In this document: piece after piece, positions 22,409-34,951 of the stretch
How the letters are laid out: every line of letters starts with the position of its first letter
How positions within the stretch are numbered: position 1 is the stretch's first letter
From: Druceiella hillmani
Taxonomy: Eukaryota; Arthropoda; Insecta; Lepidoptera; Hepialidae
Direction: 5' to 3'
NCBI GenBank assembly: GCA_039881145.1
Contig: JAYKKI010000132.1
Span: 2,952,501-3,016,500 of the forward strand
Length of the DNA: 64,000 bases
The notes under the pieces: model-generated
Told to the model about the DNA's origin: nothing
Seen by the model: the letters and a program-made list of their open reading frames with translations, nothing else
The model's database searches: none
Made by a program: the position numbers and the translations under genes

Positions 22409-23555
22409 ATATTTAGTTAGTATGAAATAATGATACATTTTTGTGGTTAATTTGAAGAAATAATTGACGCAACAAAATTATTGACAGAAAATACAACGTG
22501 CATAGGTAGGTAAATATATTAATCTGCATAATAATATTTTCAATATATAACTAAAATAAATTAAGCATGAAATTACTAAGCATGAATTAATCAAAAAACT
22601 TTTCGCTAAAATGAGAAATATCCTGCAAATGTAAATCATTACGATAATTTTATTCGTAAAACAAGGTATTGGTAATATTTTTATGTCTCATTTCTTCTAT
22701 GTTAATTTAGGTAAAATGTCGGAAATACAAAATAATAAACCCCAAATCCATACACCCTCAGAACAATTCATTGGTGAATGCAAAAAAAGCTACACGAGAA
22801 TTAATTTTTTTAGAGAAATAATTAATTACTCTGGATAATAGAAAAGTTTACGTATAAAACGAAAGGTAATTTTTAGCTTCCGCATTTTAAAATAATTATT
22901 CCTTTGGGCGTAGTCGTCACGCACCTAGCTACTTTTTGTATTAAATTTAATTATGTTGGCTGTGCTGACCAAATTATCAATTACTACTTTGCTTCCTTTT
23001 TATGTCAGGCAAATGATGGTAACACACTACAGATCTTTAATCCACAGACTATATCAAATAATATTCGTTTATCGAACGTTATAAAACATGACATATGATA
23101 TGAATCTTAATGACAATATTGTGACAAGCGATAAACATAATTTACTACAACCATTTCATTGAATTTTTATAAACTTTTGATCTGATAAATAAACGGTTAG
23201 CATAGCGTTGTTTGTAATGGTATTTGGAATTTATTATAACTAATTATGTAATAAAATGTAACACTAAAGCATTTGACGTCAGGCACTTTTAGTATATTAG
23301 TGTTAATTGTTGTTGGAAGCTCTCCTAATACTTAGCAAGAAAAATCGATGCTGTAGACTAAATAAAAATTATAAATGGATTTCTGCTATATCTTTATTTT
23401 AATTTTTATTTAAAAATAAATGACAAGTTTGGGTTTTCTTTGCATATATATTAAGAGATATATTTTTTAGTATGCCTTACTTAATGCATTTAGGTCTAAA
23501 GCGATTTGTTGACAAACATGTTCGATTTGTTTGATACAAGTGAGATGACTTATAG
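22407..23555. other. AT-rich noncoding DNA
   Basis: A 64-codon plus-strand frame at 22904-23098 is not recognised and has no supporting context. Confidence 0.45.
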
Positions 23556-23725
23556 GATTACATTAGTCGTAACCACAAGCTCATAATCTTTTTTTTAATA
23601 TCGGGCAGTAACATCCACACAACTCATCAGTATGCAGTGATGCGTCCGGCATTAAAATACCAAGGCGCGCGTTTCCTCCTCAAGCTTTAATATATTAGGC
23701 GAACGTTAAAATGTTTCCGCATGTT
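23556..23725 (-). repeat. Dispersed repeat family E, copy 1 (inverted to 63.6 kb)
   Basis: The reverse complement of this stretch matches 63560-63730. Shared words are ACATTTTAAC, GGAGGAAACGC, TTGGTATTTTAATGC, ACGCATCA, GCATACTGATGAGT, CCCGATATTAAAAA and AGATTAT. It is GC-richer than the surroundings and noncoding. Its CTGATGAG was tested as a hammerhead core and rejected. Confidence 0.75.
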
Positions 23726-25186
23726 AAATTTGTTTTGCAGTAATATTTATATCCTATATATAACAATACCAATGCTCATTTCTCGGAAAACGGTAAAAGA
23801 TTATAAAATCCTTTAATATTTTTTCCGGGAAATTTAAAACAATGTCGTTCATGAAATATGAATCGTCCTTATTTTTGACCATATTTTAACAGAATAATAA
23901 AAAGTTCTGTGATTAAAAGAAGTAATTTTATAATTTTATATACGCTGTAGAAGATTCTACATCCTGTAATTCATGTCGACTCTGTGGTGTTAATATCCCA
24001 TAATCAGACGGAATCAATATGGTGAAAGCAGATTTTATTGATTGGTACCTATAAAATGCTAGTGAATTTTTCCATTCACACCTATTGAAATACAAGTATT
24101 CCCTAAAATAATAAAACGACGCTTTGATTCGAGATATACTATAGGACTCCTTGCAACTTTTATCGGAAGTGATTAGCAACCATTGTGATATCCGCATAAT
24201 TCAGTTCCAGCGAAGACTGGAAATATGGTTATAGCTTGTTGAGACGTGAATATTGAATTATAACGTATTATTAAAAAAGAGAGTATCGAATTTATTGTTT
24301 TGAAAAATTAAAAATTCAATAAATCGCCTAACAAGAAATTAGCCTCATTTATCTCTTTGTTTTACTTTTAATGGATAAATTTTTGAATGCTTTTAATGGA
24401 TAAATTTTTAAAGAAAATATTGGCCCATTTTAGGGTAATTTTTGTTGATGGGATCAGTATGCATACAGTATGACGACCCTTTTCTATATTTTTTAAAAAT
24501 AGTTATAATGTATGCAATTATTTTATAAATCCGTCAGTTGAAATATCATGAAAAATATAAATTCCTTTATTTCATTTCTCCCTTCGAACTATTTTAATTA
24601 CTGTGTTGAGAATAATTAGGGAAAATTAATCTTGGTGTAATCATTTTATAAACTTTTCTACACAGTTTATAACTATAAACTGAAATATACAATGTTGTCC
24701 ATATTTTCATCTAGCATAATAATGAAATTATTTTTAGTTGTATTTTCTAATTTATTTACCAAGTTGTTTAGCAACAGGTATAAAAATTATTTTAATTAAA
24801 AATTTATGCACTTCAATGAAAATATACTTTGTTAATTGTAACTTTTAAAACAAGTTTAAATAAAGCCCAATTAATTTTAATTCAAAAGATAATGCATGAA
24901 CGATTAAAAAAAATTAATGAATTGAAACAGACTTTTTTCTTAATGATTCTTTTAAATTAATTCATTCTCAATGATTTAATTACTAATTAATCCTTTTTTA
25001 AATATTCTCGCAATTATTTAATTTACTGCGCCATCTGTATATTTTTGCATTCATCAGCTTGGGAATTCTCCTTGTCTAAAAGATGACGCCACGTATACGA
25101 TTTTAAAATAAAATATATAGTCGTGAATGGACGCGTTGTTTTTTTTAAATCGCACAGTTCGATTTTGAAATCTGACCTCACAAGGA
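23726..25186. other. AT-rich noncoding DNA with an unassigned open stretch
   Basis: An 89-codon minus-strand frame at 24197-23928 (MRISQWLLITSDKSCKESY...) sits in somewhat more complex sequence, but I see no family motif. A 25-bp tandem duplication (TTTTAATGGATAAATTTTT) lies at 24366-24410. Confidence 0.4.
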
Positions 25187-25248
25187 AAGTTTATTAGTAA
25201 AATAATAAAACAACAAGTGGAAGTTTATTAGTAAAATAATAAAACAAC
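25187..25248 (+). repeat. 34-bp tandem duplication
   Basis: AAGTTTATTAGTAAAATAAT followed by AAAACAAC occurs twice with a period of 34 bp. The copies are identical, so the duplication looks recent. Confidence 0.9.
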
Positions 25249-25609
25249 TTAAATTGTCAGATGCAATTGTAGATAAAAAATAAAATGATGGTTCATTAAA
25301 GGAAAAGAGAAAAAACGGTTTTCTTACATTGTATAAAACTTTTCTCAGCACACCAAATATAAATGTTGCAACGTTTCGCATTTTCTGAGTTACAACGATC
25401 GGAGAAAATTACGGAAGAAATCGCAACAGTACATGTCTACTGAGTTTTTATGCACAGATGTCACAGGATCTTAACTAGTAAAAGCTGCAATTGGGTTCTG
25501 TGTTCTGTACTTTGCAATAAATCCAGCCATATTAAGTTCATTTGCATAATTAAAATTATAACGTTTTAGTAAAGTCTTATTCAACATTCTATTATATGAA
25601 TTATTAGAT

Positions 25610-28100
25610 ATTGTCGAGTTTTTGTTTAAATCAAAATTTATATCTCAATCTATAACATGATTTTTCAAAATAGATCATTAATTCATTACGTAATTACAAA
25701 CGGCTATAGGTACTGTGACAGTTATTTTAATATGCTTTATAAGAAATAAATATTTGAAATAAATAAAACTACTGAATATAATGTTTATTCGATTGAAATA
25801 TAATTAAAGGAACACATTTTCCCAACATAAATTATTTTCCCTAATTTTAAAACATCTTGTAATTAATACACACCGTGAAGAATTTTTTTTGTTGATAAAA
25901 TTATCAAAATTGTTGGAGTAAGAGACTCAAGGATTAATCTTTGATCTTCTTCACTTAATGTTTTGAAAAACCCTATACATATTTTTAAAATGACGCAATA
26001 ATTGTGATATGATAGCAATTTTTTTCACTTTTAAAGCGTCTTTAAATAATAATGTGACATTGTAAGAATATCGAACGAATAATTCCATAAATACATTATC
26101 TGACATAGCTCAGTGTTATCGATCATACAAATAGCATTTAGAAATTCAGTTTTCGCTTAAGCTCTGAAGGCATTTCCATTCCAATTAGCCAGAGTCCCTA
26201 AAGGATTCAAATTGAATAAAAGTTCATAAAAAAATTTTATCTATAGAAGTATGATAATATATCATATTTTTATACACACATGCCATGCTTCAATATATAC
26301 GACATATATTGTTGAATTGTTATTTCGGCGTGAGTAACATAAATTGGATTAATATAGTTAAATACATGAGCGCAATCAAATAAATGGTAGAATTTTTAAC
26401 TCCTATATCCTAATGCATATTATGTCTCTGTCACTTATTTGAAAATAGGTCCAAATAAATATTAAAGGAAATGATGAAAACGCTTCTTTTTAAACTTTAC
26501 CCGCCAGCTAACAAGTGTTTATGTTTTCCATCGAACTGCCAAATTTGACAAAGTTAACATTCAAAAACTCATTTCGAACTTTGATTTGTACGGTGCAAGG
26601 ATAAAGAGCAAAGTCGATACTTACGGCTTCTTTTAAAGAAATAAGTCTTAAACTTTACAATGTCATTTATATATGAATTTGCAAACTTTTAGGTCATTGG
26701 TAAAAATTAATCTACATGTATTTATCCATAAGAGACTAAGGATAGCTGCTGAAATATATAAATAAAATTAATTGAAAAGTAACGTCGTTTGAGAGAAGAT
26801 ATATATATTACTATTATAGATATATTATTATATATTATTATATTTATATATTACAGATTTATTATATATTACATTTAGTGCCATCGTCTTGTTTCTATGA
26901 AGAGAACTGAATGTAATGGAGACAGATAGATCTACGATCAAATTGTTAGAACGGATTTCTTATGGTATTACTGGGGATCATAAAACACGTTAAATAAAGC
27001 ATTTAATTTAAGAATAACTCAGGATAGAAATTTAATTGCACCTAATAATAAATCACGTTAATAAAGCGCTTGATTTAAATTCGTATAAGTTATAAAGTAA
27101 TTGCTTAATAAAATAAATATTCTGTGTTTAAAATACCGAAGATGTACACAGAGCTCTCTAAACAATAGGTTGACTTTGTAGTAGACACCGACTTAATGAT
27201 TTATTATGAAATATGTCTATAAAAATCTTCTTCGAAATTATAGAATTATTTGCGAGAAGTTTCACCAGTATTCCACAAATAATTGCACATATATTCACAA
27301 CAAATTTTCCAAAACATGCTATTAAACTTCAATTCAAACAGATACACGATAGAGGCAGGCTCGCCACGAGCTTTTATGAATTACTTTGAACTCGTATTTA
27401 CTTTGGAGGAATCTTGCCTTGTATTTGACCTACAATAAAATTTAATGTATATTCGGATAATGTAGAGCCACAGATGTGGCCGAAATTAACTCTTTAAACG
27501 GAAAAGTTTAGATCACTGAACTTAAATTCAATTTTATTTATTAATTAAACATTTGTTTAACAATCACATATTGAGCGTCAGTTACCCTAAGTAATCGTTT
27601 AAACACAAAAAAAAATTATTTACGGAATCGATCTGAAAAATGCCACTTTCATGACGTATAAAAGTTACAAAAGTTTAAAAAGTAAATATAAACAAGTACA
27701 AAAGTTTTCTCTCACACACAAACATTTTTTTACGTGATTTTTCATCATATCAAAAGTAATTATACACAGTTTTGCCTCTGTGGGTGAATAAAATCTCAAT
27801 TTCATTTTTAAATGCCTCACCAAAGGATGCCTCACTCGATGGCATGCGGGAATAAAATTTTCATACCCACTTTGCATATATGAGATGTTACATATTAAAT
27901 TAACATTATGAGATGTTACATATTAAATTAACGTATTATGCAAATAAAACTTTACATATACAGATGAATGGAAACAATAAAATTATAACAGTTCCTTGAT
28001 TCACTGCCTTACCGTATTTAGAGTATGAATCAAGAATACATTCATTGAACTGGTTTTAATGCGACATTTGACACATAGATTTATTACTGTCATCAACCTC
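25610..28100 (+). repeat. Dispersed repeat family B, longest copy
   Basis: This copy joins blocks seen separately elsewhere. Its left part (TTCATTACGTAATTACA, 25680) matches 9.3 kb and 46.0 kb. Its middle (25920-27540) matches 20.6-22.2 kb. Its right part (27200-28060) matches the reverse complement of 36400-37250, with landmarks GATCACTGAAC, GTTACC.TAAGTAATCGTTTAAA, TTTGCCTCTGTG and TGGAAACAATAAAATTATAAC. The family is therefore at least about 2.5 kb long and noncoding as preserved. Confidence 0.7.
27879..27934 (+). repeat. 28-bp tandem duplication
   Basis: TATGAGATGTTACATATTAA followed by ATTAACRT occurs twice head to tail inside family B. The inverted copy at 36.6 kb carries only one such unit (ATATTACGTATTAATTTAAC), so the duplication is specific to this copy. 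Confidence 0.9.
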
Positions 28101-29588
28101 TGACGGTTATAAAAAGATTGCTTATTTCTAAAGGTATCATTTATGGTGCTAATATGAGTACAACGAGAATGAAATTTAGAGTATCGGACCTTAAATGTAA
28201 AGTTATCTGAAAGTGAAGTTATTTTGGGACAATATGGGCATGACTAATATTAATGGCGAGATTTCTAATTTAGAACAATCGACCAGGAAAAATTAATTAA
28301 ACAGAAAATATTTCCCTATTTATTTATTTCTTTATTACTTATTTTGTCGGATGGATTTTTATCCATGCGTTAAAGTCTTAAATATTATTATAATTCGTGT
28401 TTTATTTCTTTTTATATTAGTAGACCGTATAGCGTCGGTCGTTGGTTCTTAATTTTAATCTTTGACATTTGTAATCCAACGCGGCAAAATGAAATACCTA
28501 ATTTTGTCTATCGACGCTCTAACCTATTCATATTATACATATTCTTTATATGATCTAATCAAATTTATGTAGGATTGGCTATCCTTTATAATTATAATTA
28601 AATATTATAGAACAGAGTATAGTTAGATGATAAGACTCTTACTCATCAAAAGCACTCAAGATACAAGGAATACTGTGGGTAATAAAAAAAACATTCTTGT
28701 TATATATTGGATTACATGTAGTCAATTAACAATAAATTGGCCTTTTTCTAATACTTTTTGTGTTTCTGAGTTTAATGTCTCACAGATAATAACGAGTTAA
28801 TTTATCACAAACTTATGAAGAACAATTTAGGAATCAGCTATGGAGGATAAAACAAAGAGACATTGAAGTTGGGACACGTTGACCAACGCACATATCTCCT
28901 GGCCCATTTTAAAAACGAATAGGAATTGAGCGACAGTAATAACGTGGCCAATTACAATATCGATTCGTTATTATAAAAAACGATAATAATGAAAAATTCG
29001 AAAAAGGGTAGGTTGAAGACAACATTTGTAAAGTCTAATGGAATGAAAAAAATATCCTAATGGCACCGGTATTACATTTTGTCCTAGTTACTGTTTTGTT
29101 TACATGTGCTTGGAAAATATTTACGTCAGGAATATACCATTATGTACGAAAGAATAATAATATAAATTTAGAAAATGTTAAAGTTGCACTAATTTGTATT
29201 ACAACGACACAACTGGAAATCAATTTAATTTTAGTAAACGCGTCTTTGTACTGTTCCAAATCAAGAAAAAGGCTCCGACTTAAGCTGGTAGCTGGTTAAC
29301 GAGAGTGTGAAACACAATAAATTTTACATTAATTACATACTTGGACTGCCTTCGGTATCAGTCAAAACATTTTCTCAAGAATTAATTTGTTAGAGTTCAT
29401 TCACAATCCTATTATCTGAGCAATTGAAGATTTAAATATAATAGTTATTAAGAAGCTACAAGAATTAAATTCTATACATAAAATAATCAAAGCATTTTAT
29501 CACATATAATCTTAAATTTGAAAAACTACCTACTATTCCTAGGCATTAACACATGATTTGAGAAAACAGGTATACCTGTTTACTCAAG
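28101..29588. other. AT-rich noncoding DNA with an unassigned 79-codon ORF
   Basis: A plus-strand frame at 29060-29299 (MAPVLHFVLVTVLFTCAWK...) begins with a hydrophobic segment resembling a signal peptide or membrane helix, but I recognise no family and see no conserved context. The rest is AT-rich. Confidence 0.35.
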
Positions 29589-29702
29589 ACCGTGACCGTG
29601 ACAGTGACAGTAACCTGAACTTTTTCAGTTTTGAGTTCAAGTTCAGGTCACTGTCAGTCAGACCGTGATAGTGACCTGAACTTTTTCAGTTTTGAGTTCA
29701 TG
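29589..29702 (+). repeat. 61-bp tandem unit with nested inverted repeat
   Basis: ACCTGAACTTTTTCAGTTTT plus GAGTTCA (27 bp) is identical at 29613-29639 and 29674-29700. Between them AAGTTCAGGTCACTGTCAGT is the near reverse complement of the upstream ACAGTGACAGTAACCTGAACT. A GACCGTGA word precedes each copy. Confidence 0.9.
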
Positions 29703-30465
29703 ATTAATATTCATTTATTAATAAACACAGTTCGAGTATTCATAAAAGTTTTGTCAGACATAAAACACATAATAAGATTTATTAAAACAAATTACAGTTC
29801 TAAGTATTTGAAAAAAGGAGGCGGTGAGGCTCCGGCCTAGGAAATTGTCGGGTCGCTATATAAACAGAAATTTGAAAAGAATTTTGGAAAATTAGTTTTG
29901 CCAAAACTTTTAGAAAATATTTCAGACAATTGTGAGGGTAAATATAAGTATATTGACTTATATTGACATTGAATATAAATATATTGACATATTTTATAAT
30001 TAATTATTAAAACGAGCCGTCCACTAAAAAGTATTGCCCGTTAATCATTCGCTTCTGTTTATGTATTTTATTATTTTAACACATATTTACTATTTTGCCT
30101 AGAAACGTGTTCAAAATATACATAATTATTTATGCTTGACATGGAATTGAAATTATTTTTAAGTGTATTATGTATTGTTTAAATTCTAAAGATGATATAA
30201 TCGAGTAATACTAGATTATATCATATACAAAATTTAAAGATTGAGTATTGTTAGATTAACGCTCATTATATTTATAACTTTTTTTAATACTATTTCAAGA
30301 TTGTTATATTTTTCATAATTATATCCCTAAGCAAGCATGAACCTGGTTTGACACAAATACGATTACCAGAAATGATTACTTAATATCTGTTTTGTAACTA
30401 AATGTTTTATTTAATATTCATATTGTACTAAAATGTATTTTCTTTGTAAGATTCAGCATTAAAAA

Positions 30466-30466
<1 letters not shown>
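29703..30466. other. AT-rich noncoding DNA
   Basis: It contains a weak family B echo near 29740-29950 (TTCATAAAAGTTTTGTC, TTTGGAAAATTAG). No gene. Confidence 0.4.

Positions 30467-30532
<66 letters not shown>
30467..30532. repeat. (AT)n microsatellite
   Basis: A pure TA array. Confidence 0.97.
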
Positions 30533-30535
<3 letters not shown>

Positions 30536-30898
30536 TACTAACGAAACCAATATAAATATTATTCAAATAAAACAAATGCATCGGAATGAAACTATTAGAA
30601 TAAAAGGAAAAAGTGTAGTATCAGTAAAGGCCGTCTTTTTTCTAAGATCTTATAATGGTTGAAATATTTGATTTGTTAATTGTTTAGTCACTTTACATAA
30701 ATATAATCCTATTCGCGATAAGGTTATAGTCAGGTTACGAATTCCTGTTCTTGGTAGCCGCCAATATATACTGGTGAATTTATTTAAATTGATTTCGTAC
30801 TTGAATCCCTTCTTTTACCCGCCTAGAAAATTAGAATGTCTTCATAACAGACATATACAACGACACGCGTCCGTTCATCCGCACGCTATCATTCGTAC
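30533..30898. other. AT-rich noncoding DNA
   Basis: No gene recognised between two microsatellites. Confidence 0.5.
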
Positions 30899-31022
<124 letters not shown>

Positions 31023-32149
31023 ATAAAACAAAGTCGTGTTAGTTACACCGTTTATAGCTTAAGAACGGCTGGGCCAATTTTCTTTATTTTTGTGTTTTCG
31101 AATTTGTCTTCATCGGAAATAGCATAATAAGTATTAAAATATTGGAAAAATTTGCAAAAAAAAAATTTATGAAGAAAATTCATTTTCCCATACATTTTGT
31201 ATGGAACTGTTTTGTATATGTTGTTGATGATATATCGAGAACGGATTGACAGATTTTTTTTTTCATTAAAAATTTATATGATTATCATATATTTATTGAA
31301 TATTTTGGTATAAATGCACTTTACAACCAGGAACATTTTGATAATTTATTTGATATTACATCAAAGTATACACATTAAAATCTACATACATGGAAATTAA
31401 TTTTGCAGCTGATGATTATTTATTATAAAAAAAACAATTGGAAAAATATTGGAACTGAGGATTTTGTTTGCAGGGTAATGTGTTTTAAACTTTATTTTTT
31501 CTTATACTTTATTTCTTTTTTATCACTAAGCACTTATTACACAATTAAAAGCAAAACTTATTGTAAATTATCATTTATAACAAAAATTAATTTAGTTATT
31601 TAATTAGAATATTTTTTTAACCTGTCACTTTCACCACCACATTTTGTTTTTGTACCAACATTCAGAAAACGAGAAAGTCTATTTGTCTATGGTTTATATT
31701 TCGAATGATAACATTTTTATTTTTATTTTTGATTATATGGCGTTTGTTCTCTCCAGAGAGAAATTTTGCCAATATCAAGTGTGGAAAAAAAGGTTAAGTA
31801 ACATTGATTAAGCCATATTTCGTCATTGTTGTTCGTATATATTTGTCATTGTTGCTTGTCAACAAAAGAATAAACAATATAATAAAAATTAAATATGTAG
31901 TTAAATTATAATATAAAGATAATACAAAATAAGTATATACAAACAAAAATAAATAAGAGTATAAATATGAAAAATTCTATTTTTTGATGTCGTTCTTTCT
32001 TATGAACCGAATGATTCATTCGAAAATGGGTTTGTTGTCCATAGATAAAAGTAATTTTATGGCTTTCATTTTATTTTGTAGCTGCCTTATTTTTAAATAT
32101 ATTTTAAATTCATATCTTTTTTTCATGATCATCATTTTATTTCCAATTT

Positions 32150-32345
32150 AATTGATAATGAAAATTCTAATATTAATAATATTTATTGCTGTTTACTTAC
32201 ATTTAGTCCAGCTAGTCTAGCTCAAGACCAGCTCAGCCCGCCGGTGGGCCAGGAATTTTGGTTATTATTTCAAAACATTTTTAACAATTTTTTTTTGGGA
32301 TTATAGATTTGTTATAGAAGCTATTTTTTAAACAATTTTTTTAAT
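32150..32345 (+). repeat. Left direct repeat flanking the telomere-like array
   Basis: TAATATTAATAATATTTATT, then TTTAG...AGCTCA, then ATTTTGG.TATTA.TTTCAAA and AACAATTTTTTTT correspond in order to 32680-32800. The left copy holds an extra GC-rich piece (GCCCGCCGGTGGGC). Confidence 0.6.
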
Positions 32346-32388
32346 ACCTGATGTATTAAAAAAGTTTTTTAAAAAATACGGCTAGAAA

Positions 32389-32618
32389 TTGGGTTGGGTT
32401 GGGTTAGTTTAAGTCATGTTAGGTTAGTTCGGGTTAGATTGGGTTGGGTTGGGTTAGGTTAGGTTAGATTGGATTAGGTTGGGTCTGGTTGGGTCGGGTT
32501 GGGTCGGGTTGGGTCGGGTTGGGTCGGGTTGGGTCGGGTTGGGTCATGTTGGGTCGGTAGGTTAGGTTAGGTCGGGCTAGGTCGGGTTAGGTCGGTAGGT
32601 TAGGTTAGGTTAGGTTAT
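32389..32618 (+). repeat. Interstitial telomere-like array (TTAGG/TTGGG/TCGGG)n
   Basis: About 230 bp of pentanucleotide repeats on the plus strand. The edges carry GGTTA units, that is (TTAGG)n, the usual insect telomere repeat. The interior carries GGGTT (TTGGG). The core (32491-32540) has five perfect copies of the decamer GGGTCGGGTT, with one-off variants on either side (32481, 32541). The G-runs spaced by two bases could form G-quadruplexes. It is far from a chromosome end as far as this window shows, and it lies within the Helitron bounds. Confidence 0.9.
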
Positions 32619-32679
32619 GGCATATATATTTTTTGGATAGTTTATGGTATTTATTTCATATTATGGTTATCTAAATTTT

Positions 32680-32800
32680 AAATATATTTTAAATTATTAA
32701 TATTGACAATATTTATTATTGATTATTTAAATTTAGCTCAGGCCTGGCTGAGATTTTGCTAATACTTTTGAAATGCTCATAACAATTTTTTTTAATACAT
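32680..32800 (+). repeat. Right direct repeat flanking the telomere-like array
   Basis: Partner of 32150-32345: TTAATATTGACAATATTTAT, TTTAGCTCAGGCCTGGCTGA, ATTTTGCTAATACTTTTGAA and AACAATTTTTTTTAA appear in the same order. Confidence 0.6.
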
Positions 32801-32830
32801 TAACCACGGCCGGTAATTATTTTAGTTACA

Positions 32831-32846
32831 TTTATATGTATACATA

Positions 32847-32910
<64 letters not shown>

Positions 32911-32922
32911 TGTATATATATA
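32831..32922. repeat. (AT)n microsatellite
   Basis: A TA array with few interruptions, inside the Helitron bounds. Confidence 0.95.
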
Positions 32923-33878
32923 AAATTAAAAATCATAATTATATTTATATACAATGGCAAATACAAAACTTAATAGCCATATACTAAAAAAAAAACCATA
33001 ATTTATACATTCAAAGATAGTAAAACCTGTTAAATTGGTATAATTGATAATTTTTCTTATTTGACGTTTAAGGCTGTTAAAACTGTTTTAAGGCTGTTAA
33101 AAATTACATTGTTTTGACGTAATTTTGAAAATGTATTTGAAGCGATTTAATTTCATTAATTTCTAATTACTTTATGTTTGTGTCGAATGTGTAGCGTCTA
33201 ATGATAAATTTATTATGAATATAGTGAGAAATAACCATGTAATGTACAAATTTCGACATATTTCTGGTGAGCATTTTTTTTTTAAATGGTTTTTTTTATA
33301 ATAAATAAACATCAGCTGCAGAATTTCTTTCCTGATATATAGTTTTTAATGTATATACTTTCATCTGATTTCAAAAAAATTGTCGAAACGTTCCTGGTTG
33401 TATAGTGCATATGTTCCAATATTTTTCTTATCTCGGCTTCGAAAAGTTTTCTCGTGCATTGGAAAAGTAAAAAAATCACAAATAGTTTAATTGTGTATAA
33501 AACGTAATATGTGATCAATGACAGAAAAGAAAAAGAAAAAAGTAAGTCGTAAATGACAGACCCGAACGAAATTGAAAATTGCTTTTTAATAATTTTTATT
33601 AAATTTTCGACAGTTATTTCATTTGAATTTGATTAAATTAATTCTCTTTAAACAATTTTTTCTGAAATTCATTAGCAAAGATTGATTTCAAATAGTTAAG
33701 TTTTATGAAGATGTTCACTCTGTGAGGTTATGATATTTATGATTGTGCGGGCATCGATAATTGCTTCATTATGTAATTTAAGTGATTAATTTTTGTATGA
33801 TTAATTTTAAAGTGTTATTTATAATGCTGATAGTCTAATCTTTCACAACGAAACCGTAATGCAATTCTTCTTAGAAAT

Positions 33879-34702
33879 ATGGCGAATCAATGCACTGCAG
33901 ATAAACAAGAAATTGCACGGGAAGAACGCCGCGTAAGTATGGCCCGACTCAAGAACAAGTTGGCAACGAAAAATTGTCGACCTTATCGCACAGATTAACA
34001 ACGTAATAATCTTCAACGCACAAGAAGAAATGCTTCAAGCGTTGATTTGAATCGAGTTGCATTTCAATACGATTGCATAATTGACTATAGCTCGCATCCT
34101 TTCGTTCGAATTGGCCCAATGGATATTGTGTGCGACTATTACGGTTCATTGAATTAGTTCGCTGGAGAAACACTTGGATTATGCTCTCTCAGTGGCAAGA
34201 TGAAATTTCCATTCTTGCTTTTGCCACCTAAGTCATTGCATTCATTACTTCGTTTACTTCGTACCGAAACACCAGAATCACGACATTTTCTATCGAACGT
34301 TCAAAGATACAAGGGATGTTTTCAAATGACTTCATTTGGAGCAGACATTATCTAAGAACGCGGATTCAATCTGACATTCAAGGTAATTCTGTTAGTGATC
34401 ATAATTTAATAAATCAAACTTCGCCTTCGACTTTATAGATCCAAGGCCAAATTCACAATCGAATTGGATTATTGCAACCGCTTGAAGATGCACAGCATAA
34501 ATTCATCTAAATTTACTTCATGAGCAGCATGGAAGAACAACTTGATCGGTGTCAAAATATCGAATCAGCAATAAAAAGAGAAGTTCTTCAAGATTTGCAG
34601 CAACTACTTCATGAATATCATACATTGGTTCAGTTGTTCATAACTGCGTTGGATCGCACGCTAAGTGATGACTACAAAGTCGTGATTTTAATGTTATTTT
34701 AA
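33879..34702 (+). pseudogene. Helitron Rep/helicase N-terminal region, broken
   Basis: From the ATG at 33879 the plus strand reads MANQCTADKQEIAREERRVS, a basic start typical of Helitron proteins. In shifting frames there follow RVAFQYDCIIDYSSHPFVRI, GPMDIVC, GETLGLCSLSGKMKFPFLLL, PPKSLHSLLR, ESRHFLSNVQRYKGCFQMTS and FGA. After a gap come IQGQIHNRIG, LLQPLEDAQ and the 60-codon block 34520-34702 (ESAIKREVLQDLQQLLHEYH, VQLFITALDR, SDDYKVVI). This is the Helitron-like N domain in its usual order. In an intact element it precedes the HUH nuclease and the SF1 helicase; both are absent here, because the sequence runs out about 150 bp before the 3' terminus. Several stops and frameshifts confirm a dead copy. 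Confidence 0.85.
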
Positions 34703-34819
34703 TTTAATTAAAATAGTTTTCATTTTGATTTGTACATTTATCGCACTTAATTAATTTTGAATATTCATTTAACTTAATCAAAAACTGAATTTAATTCAGC
34801 TAATAAGTTAAAACATTTA

Positions 34820-34857
34820 TAGACTCTGAGGCAGTACGAAGTGCGCCGGGTCAGCTA

Positions 34858-34859
<2 letters not shown>
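34820..34859 (+). other. Helitron 3' terminus
   Basis: GGCAGTACGAAGTGCGCC could form an imperfect short hairpin. It is followed by GGGTCAGCTAG and the target T of a TA array. The CTAG end after a short hairpin is the Helitron 3' signature. Confidence 0.7.
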
Positions 34860-34895
<36 letters not shown>

Positions 34896-34896
34896 A

Positions 34897-34950
<54 letters not shown>

Positions 34951-34951
34951 T
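34859..34951. repeat. (AT)n microsatellite, right flank of the Helitron
   Basis: A TA array with CATA/TATG interruptions that begins at the Helitron 3' end. Confidence 0.95.

Noticed and set aside
32389..32618. Reading the TTAGG array as a true chromosome end
   Set aside because: Unrelated sequence continues for more than 30 kb on both sides, and the array is degenerate, so it is interstitial.
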